Of a stretch of 64,000 bases of DNA, positions 1 through 14,800 are shown piece by piece. The stretch lies in assembly GCA_028015205.1 (NCBI GenBank), contig CM051516.1, positions 47,186,230 through 47,250,229 of the forward strand, given 5' to 3'. Every line of letters starts with the position of its first letter. Position 1 is the first letter of the stretch. The position numbers and the translations under genes are program-made. Source of the DNA: Mytilisepta virgata (taxonomy: Eukaryota > Mollusca > Bivalvia > Mytilida > Mytilidae). The notes beneath the pieces were generated by a model. It searched no databases. It was not told where the DNA came from and worked only from the letters and a program-made list of their open reading frames with translations.

Positions 1-754
1 GTTGTATTGTAAAATTCGTAGGGTGCTCGAATTTAGCTATTTGGTTAACGACTGGATTTCAGGTGCAGGTTGCCGCAAGTTGTAGAAATAAATTAGACGC
101 TCTAGGATTGATTATAGCAGTTAACTAAATCTTAATTATGTTTATTGAGATTAGTTAGAATATTTTGTTTTATCTAATGGAGTAATATTTGTTGATCATA
201 TAATTTTACTTATGGTGCGGGTTGCAGTCGCACCAGAATTGTCAGTAACCGCTCGGTAAGTGTTAGTATGACATAAATAGTTACAGTTTGGATTGCTGCT
301 GACCAACCAAAGGAAAGACAACGAATCTCGTTTCATATTTGTTTACTTGTTTTATTATAATAAGGTATTAATTCTTAGCTACGCCTTTGTCATTTGTTGA
401 ATCCTAATACATGAACTTCATCTAAATTCCGACAACAAACGGACCCCTTATTTTGTAACACTGTTTTCCTAGTGCATGGAGTCTAACAGTACACTGGTAT
501 AATTATTTTTCTTATTAAGTTCTATCTTTATTATAATTGTTTGTCTTATTTTAAACATACAAATGTATTATTTCAAATAAAATAAAGCCTTGTGATGTAC
601 CTGTATGCAAATTAATATTCTTGATGATAAAAATCTACTATATGTATACTTTAAAAGAGGTAATATTCCACTATAAATGAATGTTAAAATACGTAATATT
701 TAACTAACTAGCTGGTTTCTGACTTGAATGCACAAAATTGCAGTAAGAAATATA

Positions 755-915
755 GATTCTCCTTCAGGTATGAGTGGGTTATGGAATTTCTCCACCCGAG
801 ATAGTTAAATTTTCTATTTTCAACACGCGAGCCTTTAGCGAGCGTGTTAAAATCTAAAATTTAACTATTGAGGGTGGAGAAATTCCATAACTCACGAGTA
901 AATTGAAGGAGAATC
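755..915. mobile_element. Foldback element present only in copy A
   Basis: The arms start GATTCTCCTTCA and end TGAAGGAGAATC and pair almost throughout, with the centre near 835. It lies in a block absent from copies B and C, which supports a later insertion. There is no coding content. Some hundred further bases (916-1141) are also missing from B and C and show nothing recognisable. Confidence 0.6.
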
Positions 916-1246
916 TGTTTCTCCTATGATTTTCGACAAAAACCTCAAGAAAATGTCGTTGCTATGTAGTTTGTTTACATAGACGTCATTTCGGGACTTC
1001 TCTTATTTATCGTTCTAATAACTGTAGAAAAAAGGGCGGTAATTCCCACGTAGAAATTTAATCACCGGGAATCACCGGGAAGTGGTTAAAGATATTATGT
1101 ATTTTTATCCCACCGGTTAAACACGTCAGGAATAGGAGAAAGCTAGTTTTAACGTCAGCACACGTTATAACTTGTAAAACTCGAGTTATGCAAATCAGAA
1201 AAAGCATTGCCGAATGTTTTTTTTTAAGCAAATCATGGTCGTACTG

Positions 1247-1268
1247 TGACGTCAACTTTCTTTATACT
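1247..1268 (+). promoter_or_regulatory. Candidate core promoter: CRE-like palindrome plus TATA-like box
   Basis: A perfect TGACGTCA palindrome (cAMP-response-element type) at 1247-1254 is followed 6 bases later by TTTATACTT, about 80 bases before the ATG of exon 1. Both elements are unchanged in the duplicated copy at about 39269-39291, although the surrounding sequence has drifted. Function is inferred. Confidence 0.4.
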
Positions 1269-1342
1269 TGTGTATCTATGGAAGCTTGCTCCGGCAATTT
1301 CTCATAAGTATTCTATAAAAAATTTACATTTCTTATGCCAAA

Positions 1343-1407
1343 ATGGATTTGGATGTTACTCAGATCACCATTTTTGATACAGATGATGTAGCTAACTATA
1401 GGAATTC
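1343..1407 (+). CDS. F-BAR gene exon 1 (start codon)
   Basis: It starts with ATG at 1343 and encodes 21 full codons (MDLDVTQITIF...) plus two bases of a serine codon, followed by a consensus donor GTAAGT at 1408. This start is chosen because the phase fits exon 2 exactly and because the whole exon with its donor is conserved in the duplicated copy at 39518-39582. It supplies the acidic N terminus ahead of the first helix. Confidence 0.78.
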
Positions 1408-4400
1408 GTAAGTATTTAAAAATAATTATTTTTCGTTTTTATTAAATTGAAATGTTCTTGGCAATTACAGGACGTAAGCCTATGTCTCAATATATATTTA
1501 TTATTGAGACAAATATTCAATAGAAATGTCCGGTTATTATAGTTTGATGATGTACGACGACACATCAGCTCCAATTACGGGAGAACCATTTGATTTTTAT
1601 GGGGGCTAAGATGAAATGTTTGATCCTGCCTAATTTCTTTACTTTTTTTTTCTTGGAATATTTTGGTAGGGCCACTGTCACGACTATCGCTGCCTATTTT
1701 TTGTTTGATATAAACCAAAAAATTTCCTTGTTGACGTAGGTCTTGCATTTTTTTCACACCTGAATTCATCCTGGCTTTTATTTTGCAAAAATCCTGGACC
1801 TGCCTTTTCATTTAAAATTCCCCCCCCCCGCGCCCCCCAATAAGAATTAAATGGTTGCTTCTTAAGGGTGGGAGAAAATCCGGTGACTGGTATTTGTTTT
1901 TCTGAGTACTTTTACCGATATGTTAACATATGTATGGACTTTGGAAGAAAAAAATATTTTCAAGACGAATAATAATAATCGATAATTAATGGAAACGGGG
2001 TATGTGTCAAAGAGACTGTTACCCGACCAAATAGCAGAAAACAGCCCAAGGCTACTAATGGGTCTTCAACGCAGCGAGAAAATCCCGTACCCGGAGGCGG
2101 ACTTGAACAGCTGGCTAATTTATTGTCATATACAATTCCCAATATCTATTACGGTTTGACCATTCCTTACACACTTTGATGATTGCGTGCTCGACATCGC
2201 GTGTTTGAAATGAAATGGACATAAAACTGTATTTTCTTATATGTGTCAGTGTACTTCTGTGTGGAAAAAAACCTCGGAATTCGATGGACATAGGTTAGTT
2301 CAACAAAAAAAATATTGGTACCAAAGGAATATTTTGTATAATAAAATATTTTCTCCTGATTTATCAAAGTTTCTATTACCTCAAATTATTGATGGTCCTA
2401 AAATTTTGGTAAGTTCAAGGCTTTTGATTATACCACATTAGGTCGTGCAATTTTTTGAAGGCATCGATATTTAACGCATATATCGCCAGAAATGTAAGCA
2501 TAAAGAGATTAAAGGCAAATAAGAATTACAAAGGAAAAGGGCCACTTTTCCCGGTACACTATTTTAAAAAATTTAAATATTTACCAATGTCCGTTTTGAT
2601 CAATAGCAAGCATTTGTTGGAATATCGGCATCATGACAAAAACTCTCAGAAATAAAATCTTTTTATTAACACCCCATCCCCCAAAAATGAGAATACCCAC
2701 ATACAAAAATAGGGATTGGTTCTGAGTACCCTAGTACCCTTTATGTTGAATAACTGAATAATTGAATAACTGTCTTATTAAAAGACCCCAAAATGGCAAT
2801 TTTTAATTAACTACGCTGTTTGTTTACGTTTGGAGAAACATGGAAAGGTGATTTCCCCTTCTTAATCCTAAACTCTGATTGGTTGTCTATAGCGGAAATT
2901 TTGACGTCACAGTGATAACGGCTTCATCCAGAGTGACGGCAGACGTAATCTTGATGTAATGTTAATGATTTAAAATTAGAGATAAACTTAAGGAGAATGT
3001 CTCACTACGACAGAACTATGGATAGGGGGTGAGCACACGTTAAATTATTATGATTATCGTGCGACTACAGTCAGTACAGAATCTCGCCAAGATAAAATGT
3101 TCAGTCAAAAAGATCTCTATAAGACCTATAAACGAATAGTCAATGCATTTTATAATATCTTTATTTAGAAATGCATAATTGTACCCCTAAGGGCTGAAAG
3201 CATATATAGGTACAAACACATAGGGTACAATACAATATTCATAATAAGAAAAAAACATATGAAACCTATATGACTTTATACAAAAAGTTTGGTCCATGTT
3301 GACGTGTGGAACATACCGAATTGACCAAATATACAGAATTATACTAATGTCCAGAGTTTTTCATCGAGAAATCAGAGTAATGAAAATCGGACAACGGACT
3401 CATAAGCACAGGGACTTGTTTAAAAAAAAATATATGCCCCCTCCTCTTCCTTAGGCGTTAGGAGGGGGCATATATTTTTTTTTAAACAAGTGCCTGTGCT
3501 CAAAAGTTACATTTCTTTTGAAGCTGACAGTTTGGAAATGTGGCATTCATTTACTTTAAGGCCAAGGGTCCTACTCCTTTAGGCCAGGGTACGGGGCTAG
3601 GGTCAGTAGGGACTAGGGTAGAGTTTAGGTTGTGTTATGGAAGGGTTAGGGTTAGTATCCAATATAATGGATACCCCCATATGCAGTGGGATCCGTAGAG
3701 TAAATGAAGGCCGGAAGTCGTGGCTGAATTCTTAGAATTTCTGAGAATGAAGCATGTTTAACCTTAACTAAGTTTCTCTAGTTAAAATTAATAATTAATC
3801 AATATATCTATAAACCTCCCGTCTTTTGTTACTGTCAACATCAGTTCAATAAAAATGATAGAATTATCCATTCCAATATCAAAAATGAAGTATTAGTAAA
3901 AAAAAAAGTTAGTATTACTGTCTGAACACCTCAGTTCGTAAAATACCAATTTTAATGTCTTTGGTTTGACCTGGCCAGGGATCCAAGTTTTCACCTTGAC
4001 GCACTCCAACTTCACAATTAAAATAATCTGAAATTAAATTACAATTATCATATGAAATAAAAGACTTGATATTCGAGTACATTTGCGACCAGTCATAACC
4101 TCTCGTCCGTTTATCTTGCAAAGCAGTTCTAAGAACTGCTCTAAGTTAACTTAGAGCAGTCAGGAAGAAGAACAGCTCTGGTCAAGATTTAGACCAGTCC
4201 TGGTCGACGACTCTTTTGCAACGATATCGATACATTTCATCAACTGTTATATCACCATTATAGAACCTATCATCGGAGGCCATTCCTATTTTTTTTTACA
4301 ATTACTTACTCAAGAAGACATGATCTTGAGTAAAAAAAATAAATAAAATAAAATTACAATTAAAAAGAAAAATTAAATTAATTTTTTTTTTTTAAATTTA

Positions 4401-5792
4401 AATTTAAAACCAAAAAAAATGAACTGACATTTTTTTGGTTTTAAATTTAAATTTAAAAAAAAAAATTAATTTAATTTTTTTTTTTAATTGTAATTTTATT
4501 TTATTTATTTTTTTTACTCAAGATCATGATCAATTCTATAACAATGTTAAAGAACTGTTCTAGACCATGACAGGTTAGAGCTGTTCTTCACCATAACAGC
4601 TTAGAGCAGTCAGAATCGGTCAGGATTCTGTTCTAGAGCAGCCAGGATTCTATTCTAGAGCAGTTCTAAAGCAGTCAGCAGAACTGCTCTAAGTTAACTT
4701 GGTGAGAGGTTATGTCTGCACCTAACTGTACATATCAAACATAACCTTATACATTTTGCCATTTACTTTGTTAAGTAACAGCTTGTGAAAAAAGAGCATC
4801 CTTCCACACTTTATCAAAAAACCTTTTCACAATCAATAAAGGCACAATACATTTTTTTCTTTTTTTCTTTTAAGATTTGAAATAGGGGACGGATAGAGAA
4901 TTGTGTCTATTGCTGAGTAATTTTGTTGAAATCCACATTGGTTTTCTTTAATAATCACAAATTCTTCAGAAAAAGTCATTAACCGTGAGTTTAAAATGGC
5001 AGTAAATAATTTACTAAGACAGCTTACAATTGTAATTGGTCTATTATTTTGGGGGTCTTTCTAAAAAGGAGAAATTTCACGGCTTGGTTAATATTACCAG
5101 TATCTTCAGAAGATGATTTAATGATTGATAAAATAAGACACAATTAATCCACCATATCTATGATTGTTTCAAATTAAAAGATACTTTGTACGTAACTTTA
5201 TATATTATAGCTTTGTTTATACTGCTTTGTTTTATTTTCATTATAAATGTTTTTATTTTTTGTATATCATATATTTGGATACATACTAGAATATTTACAC
5301 ACTGTCTCGGAATATGAAATTTATTCGGACCAGGCTTAGAAAGATGTGCAAATTTTAGTTTTATCGCCTTCGTATCGAGTTCGAATTAATTTTAAATTAA
5401 GACTTAGAGACAATGTACACATATTCTGTTTATCCTGCAACATGAAAACTGTTAAAAATCACTGGAAATTAGTGAATTTCTGCATTATGCAAGCAAAAAA
5501 CCGTCGCATTTCACGACGTCATAAGTAAAATTCCAAGGTTTCGTACAGTGACGTCACAGTAAAAGTGGTATACAGTCAATTCAGTTTGGCTGCTCATATA
5601 AGCAATGAAGATATTCAGTCCTGAATGCCACTTGTAAATTTATTAAAGACAATCTGGGTTAACTTGTATTATTATTATCTTTTATATTAAAAAAACATAT
5701 TATATTATATTATATTATATTATATTATATTATATTATAGAATAGAATAGAATAGAATAGAATAGAATAGAATATTTGGGCCCATTAAAAGC

Positions 5793-5887
<95 letters not shown>

Positions 5888-8800
5888 TTGAACAACAATT
5901 ATTACAATAAATAAAAATTATTTTTCTGCGTAAAATAAATACATATATAAGTTATTATCAATAAAATATACAAACAAAACAGAGATATATTGAATCAATT
6001 AAGTATAACTTTCTGTCCTATTTCAAAACATTTAAACAAAAATTCTCCCAAATCATTTATTAAAATGGGATCTTCACATATCATCAACCATATAAATACT
6101 TTATTATCCGAAAGATGTTGCAGATTTGTATATTTTCCATGTATTTTATTAAGAAATGTCGTTCGTTCCGTTTCCTATAATTTACATTTTAAGAGAAAGT
6201 GAACTTCATCCTCTACCTCCTTACTACTACAAAGTTTACATAACCTATTTTCTGCAACTATCCCTTTATATCTCCCCTTTTTGATTTCAAGCTGATGGGC
6301 ACTAATGCGAAATCTCGTAAGGCATTTTCTAATTTCTTGGTCTTTTATGTCAAACAGATGTTGTTCTGCTTTTAGATCGTTCTTAAAGTCAAATTATGTG
6401 CGAAGTTTGCCTTTCTTTACAACAGCGTTGTCTATTAAATCTTTTTTCCATTTTTTTTCTTTGCCCTTTTAATTAGAGTTAACTTTATTTTATCTAAATC
6501 AAGTTTTTGATGATTAAATACGATACCAAGTTGTTTCATTATAAAGTCAAAGCTACTAAACCAACTTTGCTTTCCATTGTTATGTAAATCTTCACTTGTA
6601 GTTAGAGATTGGTACAACAAGCTTGATTCGTCCTGTTCTGTTATATATGATGTTTATGTTGTATGACTGTATCATTCTCCTTTCCGTTATATATGTTACC
6701 CTCATGCTGCCCCTGTGGGCCCTTGGTTGGAATAAAATATGTTGTTGTTGTATAGGAGAGTTGGGGGGTGAAAGAAAGCTGCCTCTGCCGCCTTTGTTTA
6801 TTTAGTATAAAGCAATATGCTGCAAACTTCAATTGATCATATTTTGCTGTAATTTTAGAATTGAATACATGTATAATCTATAAATGTATAAATGTAACAT
6901 CATGTAACTCTTCTTCAAGCATTACCAGGTTTAACATGTGGAAGGAATACTATAAATTTAGGAGAGAATGTGAAGAAGACATGGCCAAGAACTTAACAAC
7001 AGGACTGGGAAATTTTAAAAAGGAGCTAGAATCATTTAAGAGTAGGGAAGGTATGTACATTTCATAATTTAAAAATGATTCTTACTAGTAATATTTTTGT
7101 TATATAAATTTTAATGAATTTATGGTAGTCTTTATTTCATTTGACTAGCTTTTATCATGACTTAGACCCGGTTTAAAATTGGGTTAGGTTTATCTTGTAC
7201 TCCCTACATATTCAAACTATGGCTAAGAACGTGATGCAGATTACATAAAACTCACATTCGGATTAAATTTTGCATTTTGAAGGGGACCTTATTAGTCCCC
7301 TACCGGCAACACCGAAGGGGCCTATAGGTTTGCACTCCGTCCGTCCGTCAGTCACACAGTTTTCCAGAATTTTTCAGAAACGTTTAACCAACTGATCTGA
7401 TTTTTTGTATTTGACCTTATAATCATAATATACAGATCATGCTGTTCAGATAATTATTGTGAGAGTTATTGCCCTTGGAATAGAAATTATTGCCAAAATA
7501 ATAGTTTTCCCTACTTTGTTCGTTAACCCTTTTATCAAGTGATCTTATTTTTGGTGTGTCAGCTTATAATGATGATGTTCACGCAGATCGGATAATTATT
7601 GTGAGAGTTAATGCCCTTGGAAATAGGAAATATTGCTAAATAGTTGTTTTCCGGACTTTTTTTCAAAAACCGTTTAACCAACTGATCTTATTTTGTGATG
7701 TGAGCTATTAATGATGAGTTACAGATCAAGGTTGAGTTTTAGGCTGATCGGATAATTCAAATTATCGTGAGGGTTATTGGTCTTGCCCTTTGAAATAGGA
7801 ATTGTTGTCAAAATAATAGTTTTCCAGATTTTTTTTTTTTTTTTTTTTTTGCAAACCCTTTTACCAAGTGATATTATTTTTGGTATTTGTCATTGAACTT
7901 ATAATGATGAGATACAGATCAAGTTTCAATTTCACGCTGGTCGGATAATTTATTGTGATAGTTATAGCCCTTGGAAATAGGAATTATTGTAAAATGTTAG
8001 TTTTCTGGACTTTTTTGCAAACATTTTACCATGTGATCTTATTATAGGTAGGTGAGCTTATAATGATGAGCTGCAGAGCAAACTGATCGGGTAAATATTG
8101 TGTACCCCTTGCAAACATAGTTTCAGGATTTTTAGAAGTTACTCTGTCCATAAGTTCTATAACCGGTACCGACTTCATTTAGACCTCACAGCATTCTACA
8201 CAGCATCGTGACGACAACTGGTTTTTCATTGTACAGTTACCTTACATGGTGACATCAGTCATAATAACTTAATACTCACTACTGTTACATGTGTTATCCC
8301 AACATTCGTCATTTTGCTGTTATCACGTACATATTATTTTTATTCTTTTTTCCATTTACATGATTTAATAAAAATTAATATGAAATTTCAGAGATTGGCT
8401 GGATCATATCTTTCAAAAAGGAAATAGAAAGGGGTGAAGAGAAGACCAAATTTCACATTGCAAAAGCAAAGGCATACGAACAGGTGGAAAACGAAGTAAA
8501 AGAGTGAGTTTACTTTTTTGTTTATTTCAAGTAAATCACTTAGTACCCCCTGGTCGCTATGATCATGTGAATTATTTTATATTAAAGATTTGACAGTCTA
8601 ATATATTTTGGCATTTTTAAGTAGTGTTCCCATTGTCACATCAATATTAACTTTTCCTAAAAAATTAAACTTTTTTGACGTAGGTTTACCTTTGTCAAGT
8701 CTGTCAAGGCTGTCAAGGCACCCTTTTTTTAAATTTGTTCACTGTAAATTGGATTTTTTTAAGGTTGGTAACGAAGTCATATCAAGAAGGAGGAAATTAT

Positions 8801-11800
8801 CTGAAGCAATCGCTTGAATTAGATAAAGCAACCAGAAAGTTCATAGTACTCAACAAGGAGCTTCTAGCCACAAAAGAGGTAAAACTAATTCTAATTTAGC
8901 TGTGTAGCATATCGAGGGTGAATAAATGACGTAAGTATTAAAAATTATCTCCTAATGGTGCATTTAATGCCATGAGGGAGACATATTGTTTTTGTCCTAG
9001 CTGTCTGTCCGTCACAAAATTTTGTCATCGCTCTATCTCATGGGTCATACTTCGGATTTGGATGAAACTTGACAGGAAAACTTCATAGAATATATGTAGA
9101 TGTGCATATGTTCTTGATTTTTTATTAAATCAATTTTTGACGGTTTGCCAGTGTAAAATATGGAGTTAGCTATTTTGCCCTATAGGGATGATTTTAGTCA
9201 TTTATTTAGATAATTTCAGTTATTTGGTACTACAAAATTTATTTGAAAAGTTGTCAAACTTGGCAGAAGGTGCCAGAAAATGATATTTTTAAACACCTAA
9301 CCTCCCTATTTCAGTTATTTTTAGCAATTTTCAGTTATTTCCTCTGCTCATCAAGTTCATCCTGGCCCTAAGACTAGTCATCACTCTATCTTATGCATCA
9401 TACTTTGGAATTAACAATAGTGATACCTCTTTCTTTCTCATTATGAAATCCAATTAATTGCATATTTGATATCAGGTTTGTAATACAACAATTTATGTTC
9501 CCTCCTAATAACATGCAGGAGGGGGCGACATACGTTGATAGAGTCAACTTCAAGTTTTTGGATCAGCCTACCTGATATTAAAAGGTTAATCCGAAAACTG
9601 ATTGATTTGTAAGTGTTCCCCAGTACGGTCTTCTATATAGGATTTTCGTTATATGTCTTAAAAAGTATGATTAAAAAATATTAAAAGTCGGAAGCCTCTT
9701 CATGAAAAAAGTCATGTGAAAGGGCAAAACATCATATACTCATTTAGTTTCTAAAATATTAACACCGTACAAACTTCAATGTTAGCTGGGTAGATATTGA
9801 GGTATCCTTTCACCATGTTGGACAAATTTTTTTTTAAATATTTTCAAATTTCCCATGAGAGTACCCAAAAAACCGGTTTAATTTTCCACTGTAAAATATC
9901 TGTACCAATTTAGAATTGTTAAGTTTACTAACAATTTTATTTTATCACTTTTTTGTGTTGTAGTTTTGAGGAAGGGGGTGATGATATAATTAAACTATTA
10001 TAAATTAAAACGGTGCACATCTGATACCATTAAGGGTGCGACCTTTGGATTTTTAGGGGAAGGCGGCAAGGAAGAACAAAATTGGGCATATTTCAATCTT
10101 TGGTAAAAAAAAAAAGTAGGCTCAGAATTGTGATGAAAGAAATAAAATATTACCTCGAAAAAAAAGTAGTTCACATGTATTTAAAAAAAAGTTCAAGTGG
10201 GTTCGCTTTCAATTCTGGAGAAAAGTAGGCTCTGGGATGTCAAAAAAAATTGGCACTTAAACTTTTAACCTTAATAACTTTGCACACATAATACCTATAC
10301 TTAAGATACATCATGATATAAACTTTGCAGCAGTATACTTGTGACTCGTTTCATGGTTCATTGACTTCATAAACATTTGTAAACTCTGTGTCAAAGTTTC
10401 GTGATTAAGTCCATTTTTCAGCAGTTGTAATTCCTAAGACCTCCATATTTGGTCTTTATCCGGACCTTGATCAATTTCAGTCTTGAGTACTCGACTTGTG
10501 TCACATTTTCCTTATATTAAGTCCATTTCTCAACAACTGAAATTTAATACCTTGACCCACCATATTTGGTAGATAGTTCTTAATTGGTACATGTCAGACT
10601 GACACCTGTCTCCGGAACTTGACCTCAAATTCATCGTTGGGTGACTTCAACTGCGTCACATTTTTTCGTGATTAAGTCCATTTCTCAGCAACAGTAATAC
10701 CAAAACCCACCATATATGGTCAAAAGTTCTTGGTGGGTATTTACACCTTTCAACCGACTTTAACCCCAATTTCATGCTTGAGTGACTTGTGTTACATTTT
10801 TCAGAAACTTTAATGTCTAGATCCATTATATTTGATCTATAGATAGTTGTTGGGTACATTCAGATCTGAGAACTGTCATCCGATCTTGTCCTGAATTTCA
10901 GGCTTGAACGACTTGCAACACATATTCTTGAATAGGTCCATTTCTCAGCAACTGTGATTCCTAGACACATCATAATTCCTCTGTAGATATTTCTTATTGG
11001 ATACATGCCAGTCGAACACATGTCACTTGACCTTGGCCTGAATTTCATGCTTGAGTGACTTACAATATATTTTCATGATTAAGTCTATTTCTCAGCTTAA
11101 ACTGTACAAAGTAGACCTCTATTTTACGTTTGAGTGACTTGTGGACTCACCATTAATTCCATTTCTAAGAAACTTAATATGTAGACCAGTCATATTTTGT
11201 CTATAGATAGTTCTTGGTGGTTGCATGTTTGTTTGAGACCTTGCCCGACTTGAGTGGCTAGGTGTCATATATTTTTGGATTATGACCATTTCTCTGTAGC
11301 TTAAATATCTATATCCTTCATATATATTCTTTAGATACTTCTTGGCAAGAAGACGTCAGTTTTACACTTTACCATGACCCAATTTCATGCTTGAGCGACT
11401 CTCACAAATAAGTCAAATGCTTGTAACATTTCAACGTCATTTTAGATTTTTTTCATACGCTAAGGTATTAGCTTATATTATTACAACTTTTTAAAGTATG
11501 CAAGAGTTTTCTTATGTATCATACCAAACTGCCTTTTGAATTTTTCATCGAAATTAGTCAAATTAGGTGACACAAAAAATTCAGACTCTTTTTTTCTGAC
11601 CATGCAAAGATACAACAGTTAAGAATGTTTTTTTTACATCAAATGGGTACAGGAAACTAATGTTTGGCCATCTTTTATCGTTAAACTTTAGATCCTATTA
11701 TTATTTTCTCTTAAAAAAAAAATGCGTGTAACGAAAGTTTGACACCGAACTGTCACACGCACTTGTCAATGTTCATTGTATTATGTTTTGAAACCATTCG

Positions 11801-14800
11801 AAGAATTGATTTTACAGAAAAAATTGTTTATTTAAGTTGCCTTTTAAAGCAATTTATCACTCAGATATGGCATATTAAGGTTGTAATATATATAGAGAAA
11901 AGAAATCTAAGAAATTTCACACTTTTTGTTAGATAAAAATCCAGGACGCGTGATATTTAAAGCATAAATTCTCCATTTCAATAGATTTTCAGTAAACTTT
12001 TTTTGGTCGAAACTTTAGCTATTAAAGGTATAACATAGACTAATAGGGAGTGGACACCAAGAAATAAATGATTATCCAGGAGTGAATTCTTGCCCATTGC
12101 ATATACTAATGAAAAAATATTTTATATTAATTCGTTAATCTTGACCAAAATACAACAAATTTATGATTATCTAACAAACCTAAATCTATTTTAGAAATTG
12201 GAAAGCCGACTACAGAAACTACAGAATGTGTATCTTATAGAAACTGAAAATAAAAAGGAAAAACTGGAACTGTGTAAATTGAAAGTAGAAAGGTCAAAAG
12301 CAAAATATGATGATTTGAGGGCTAAAGAAGGGTATATCACTCCATCACTCATATCGGTAGGTTAATCAATAAAAAATATCAGGTTTGAACTAATTTTTTC
12401 TTTAATACCTTTATGTTTTATTTTTTACTGCCTCCATTTCCGAGTTCTTTCTATTTACTGAACGATATGCCGAAAATTCCTAGTTTTCCATACCAGGGAA
12501 ATTCTACAATACCAAAATTAGAAGACAACTTGAAGGCGATTTGTCAGAACACTAACACAGTAAAAAATATTTAGTTATTATAAATAAGATATCTTTCAAA
12601 ACAATCAGGATATCTTTTTAACTAAATAAGATATCTTATAACCTAATTAAAATATTTTTTATAAACAGTTTAATAAGATATCTTATTTAGTTTATAAGAT
12701 ATCTTATTTAGTTTATAAGATATCTTATTAAACTTTATAAGATATCTTGAAAGTAGAATAAATATAAAAAAACAGTTTGCCCTACCGAGAACTTAACACC
12801 AGGTCTCCTGAAGGGTAAGGATATCTTGTTCCACTGCATTGCAAATGAAGAAGATTAGGTAGAGTGTCAATTCCAGTAAGACGTGAAATCTAACTGAAGA
12901 TTCTAGAAACCTCGTGTCGATCAATCAAGTAGTGGTAATCATAAAATTCTAGAATGATGAAAAATTTAATTCAGTTAAAAATAAGCACCAATTGTATTTT
13001 TAAATGACATTTTGCAATGATGTATGTGAAATTGTGACATTTTTAGCTGTCAGAGAAAACTACAAAAGCCTACAGCAAAAGGGAGCTTGATAGAATGACC
13101 GCGCTCCTCCAGGGATGGAAAAATTGTTTATCCACTCTGGAGGAAGCATCTGCAGAATATGCTCACCGTACCTCTGACATCAGCGAAGCTGTTGAAGCAG
13201 CTGAAAAAGTAGACATAAAAAAAATAAACCAGAATTACTCTGATAACAGGACAAGGAACTTGAATAAATTCAACTTCAAGGTAATGACCGTTTTATTTTT
13301 CGTGATTAAATTAATGCTTCTTAAAATGTTTTCATTAAAATCGTAATTTCTAATTGCTATGTCGCAGATCTGTAGCGAACTTGACAGCTGACAAAATAAA
13401 TTCCTCAAAATGTCTTTCAATGTTTTTTAGTACTTAGCTTCTGCAGCGTATTTTTATAAATGTCATTCCAATAGTGGTGTTCAATGACAACTGTTATTAA
13501 ATATAAAATGTCACAAATTTAAAATAGAAACCTTTTTAAACATTACTATGGCACTTAGTTTTTTTTATTATAGAAAAGTGAAGATATCATCAGCAATTAT
13601 AGAGAATGTACGCAGCTCCTGGGCATAAAACAACATAAGGAGGATGAAAATAAAGAGGAACCAAAACAAGGTTAGTAATACTTCAGTCAATTAAATCATT
13701 CATTCATAATCATACACATTTTTAGCTATTGCCATCACTATTACCATCACTTGGAGTCTGGCGTCGTCGTCCGGCGTACATTTCCTTTAAAGATCTTCTC
13801 CTCTGAAACCACAGGGCCAATTGGAATTAAACTTTGCAGGAATGATGTTTGTGAGGTCCTCTACAAATAGTCCTCATTTCATCTCAATCGGGCAAAAAAC
13901 ATTGACGCCATGGGCAATTGCTGTTTCTGATTGGCTGAGTTTTCAAAAATCTTCTCCTCTGAAACTGCTTGGCCAAATGGAACAAAACTTGAAAGGAAAT
14001 ATACATGGGAGGCCCTTTATAAAGTTTCCCCACTGGCTGTATCCCCAAACACCTAACTTTTTGAGATCAAAGGGGTAATGTTTATTTAAGAGAACAATAC
14101 ATAATTAGTTATAGTCTAATCTGGAAAAGTAATCTACATGTGACTAAACCGCTTATATCATAGAGGTAAATATATATAGAAGTATGGATTTCAACAATTT
14201 CATTTCATGTTCTTTCAATAATGGTATATTATATGACAACAAACATAATGGAAACAACAAAACAAATTATTATTGATTTTTTTTCAATCAAAGATTCAAT
14301 AAATAACAATAAAGCACATTGTACATATAAAATGTCAATTCTCATCAATTTTAACCAAGGTGAAGAAGTGCAGATGCTGAGTCGACGTACGTCATGAGGT
14401 CTTTGGTGCCATTCTGGTAACGGTCCTTCAGGGTTGCAATGCGGTTGTTGATGGTAACATACTTCTTAGGGAGGGGGGGTCGTATGGTCCCTCCTGCAAG
14501 TCGTTGTGTAAGGGTGACGTCGTTCACGTTCTGAATGTCTTTGAGTATCTGGATGACAGTAAAGATGTTGGGATTTGAATGTTGAACTTTTCTTTTGAGT
14601 TTTCCGTGCCAGGCTTCCAAGTGGTTGGTGGTCGTTAGTCCGTGCTGAAGGGTTCCATACAGTCTTGTCGCTGTTAATCCACTGGCTCACCAAGTAATTG
14701 GCGAAAGACTGGAATGTTGCTGGGTTTACTGGGGAGTACTTCATGCCGTCAAGTGCTTGAAATTCAAATTCTGAACGTCTTCTATAATTTTTATAATGAT

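Larger units (their letters stand above)
1..1575. repeat. Duplicated 5' region of the F-BAR gene, copy A
   Basis: Most of 1-744 and 1142-1575 recurs in copy B (from 23521) and copy C (37690-39748). Copy A includes upstream DNA, the candidate promoter, exon 1 and the start of intron 1. Compared with B and C it carries an extra block, about 745-1141. The similarity ends near 1575. The window begins inside the duplication, so the true left edge is not visible. Confidence 0.8.

Noticed and set aside
1058..1255. Minus-strand frame sharing its start with one at 39083-39277, suggesting a conserved peptide
   Set aside because: Only the first dozen residues agree, because both cross the duplicated promoter block; the remainder is unrelated.
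3915..6620. One single LINE copy covering both reverse-transcriptase pieces
   Set aside because: The C-terminal piece lies at higher coordinates than the catalytic piece on the minus strand, the reverse of the order within one element.
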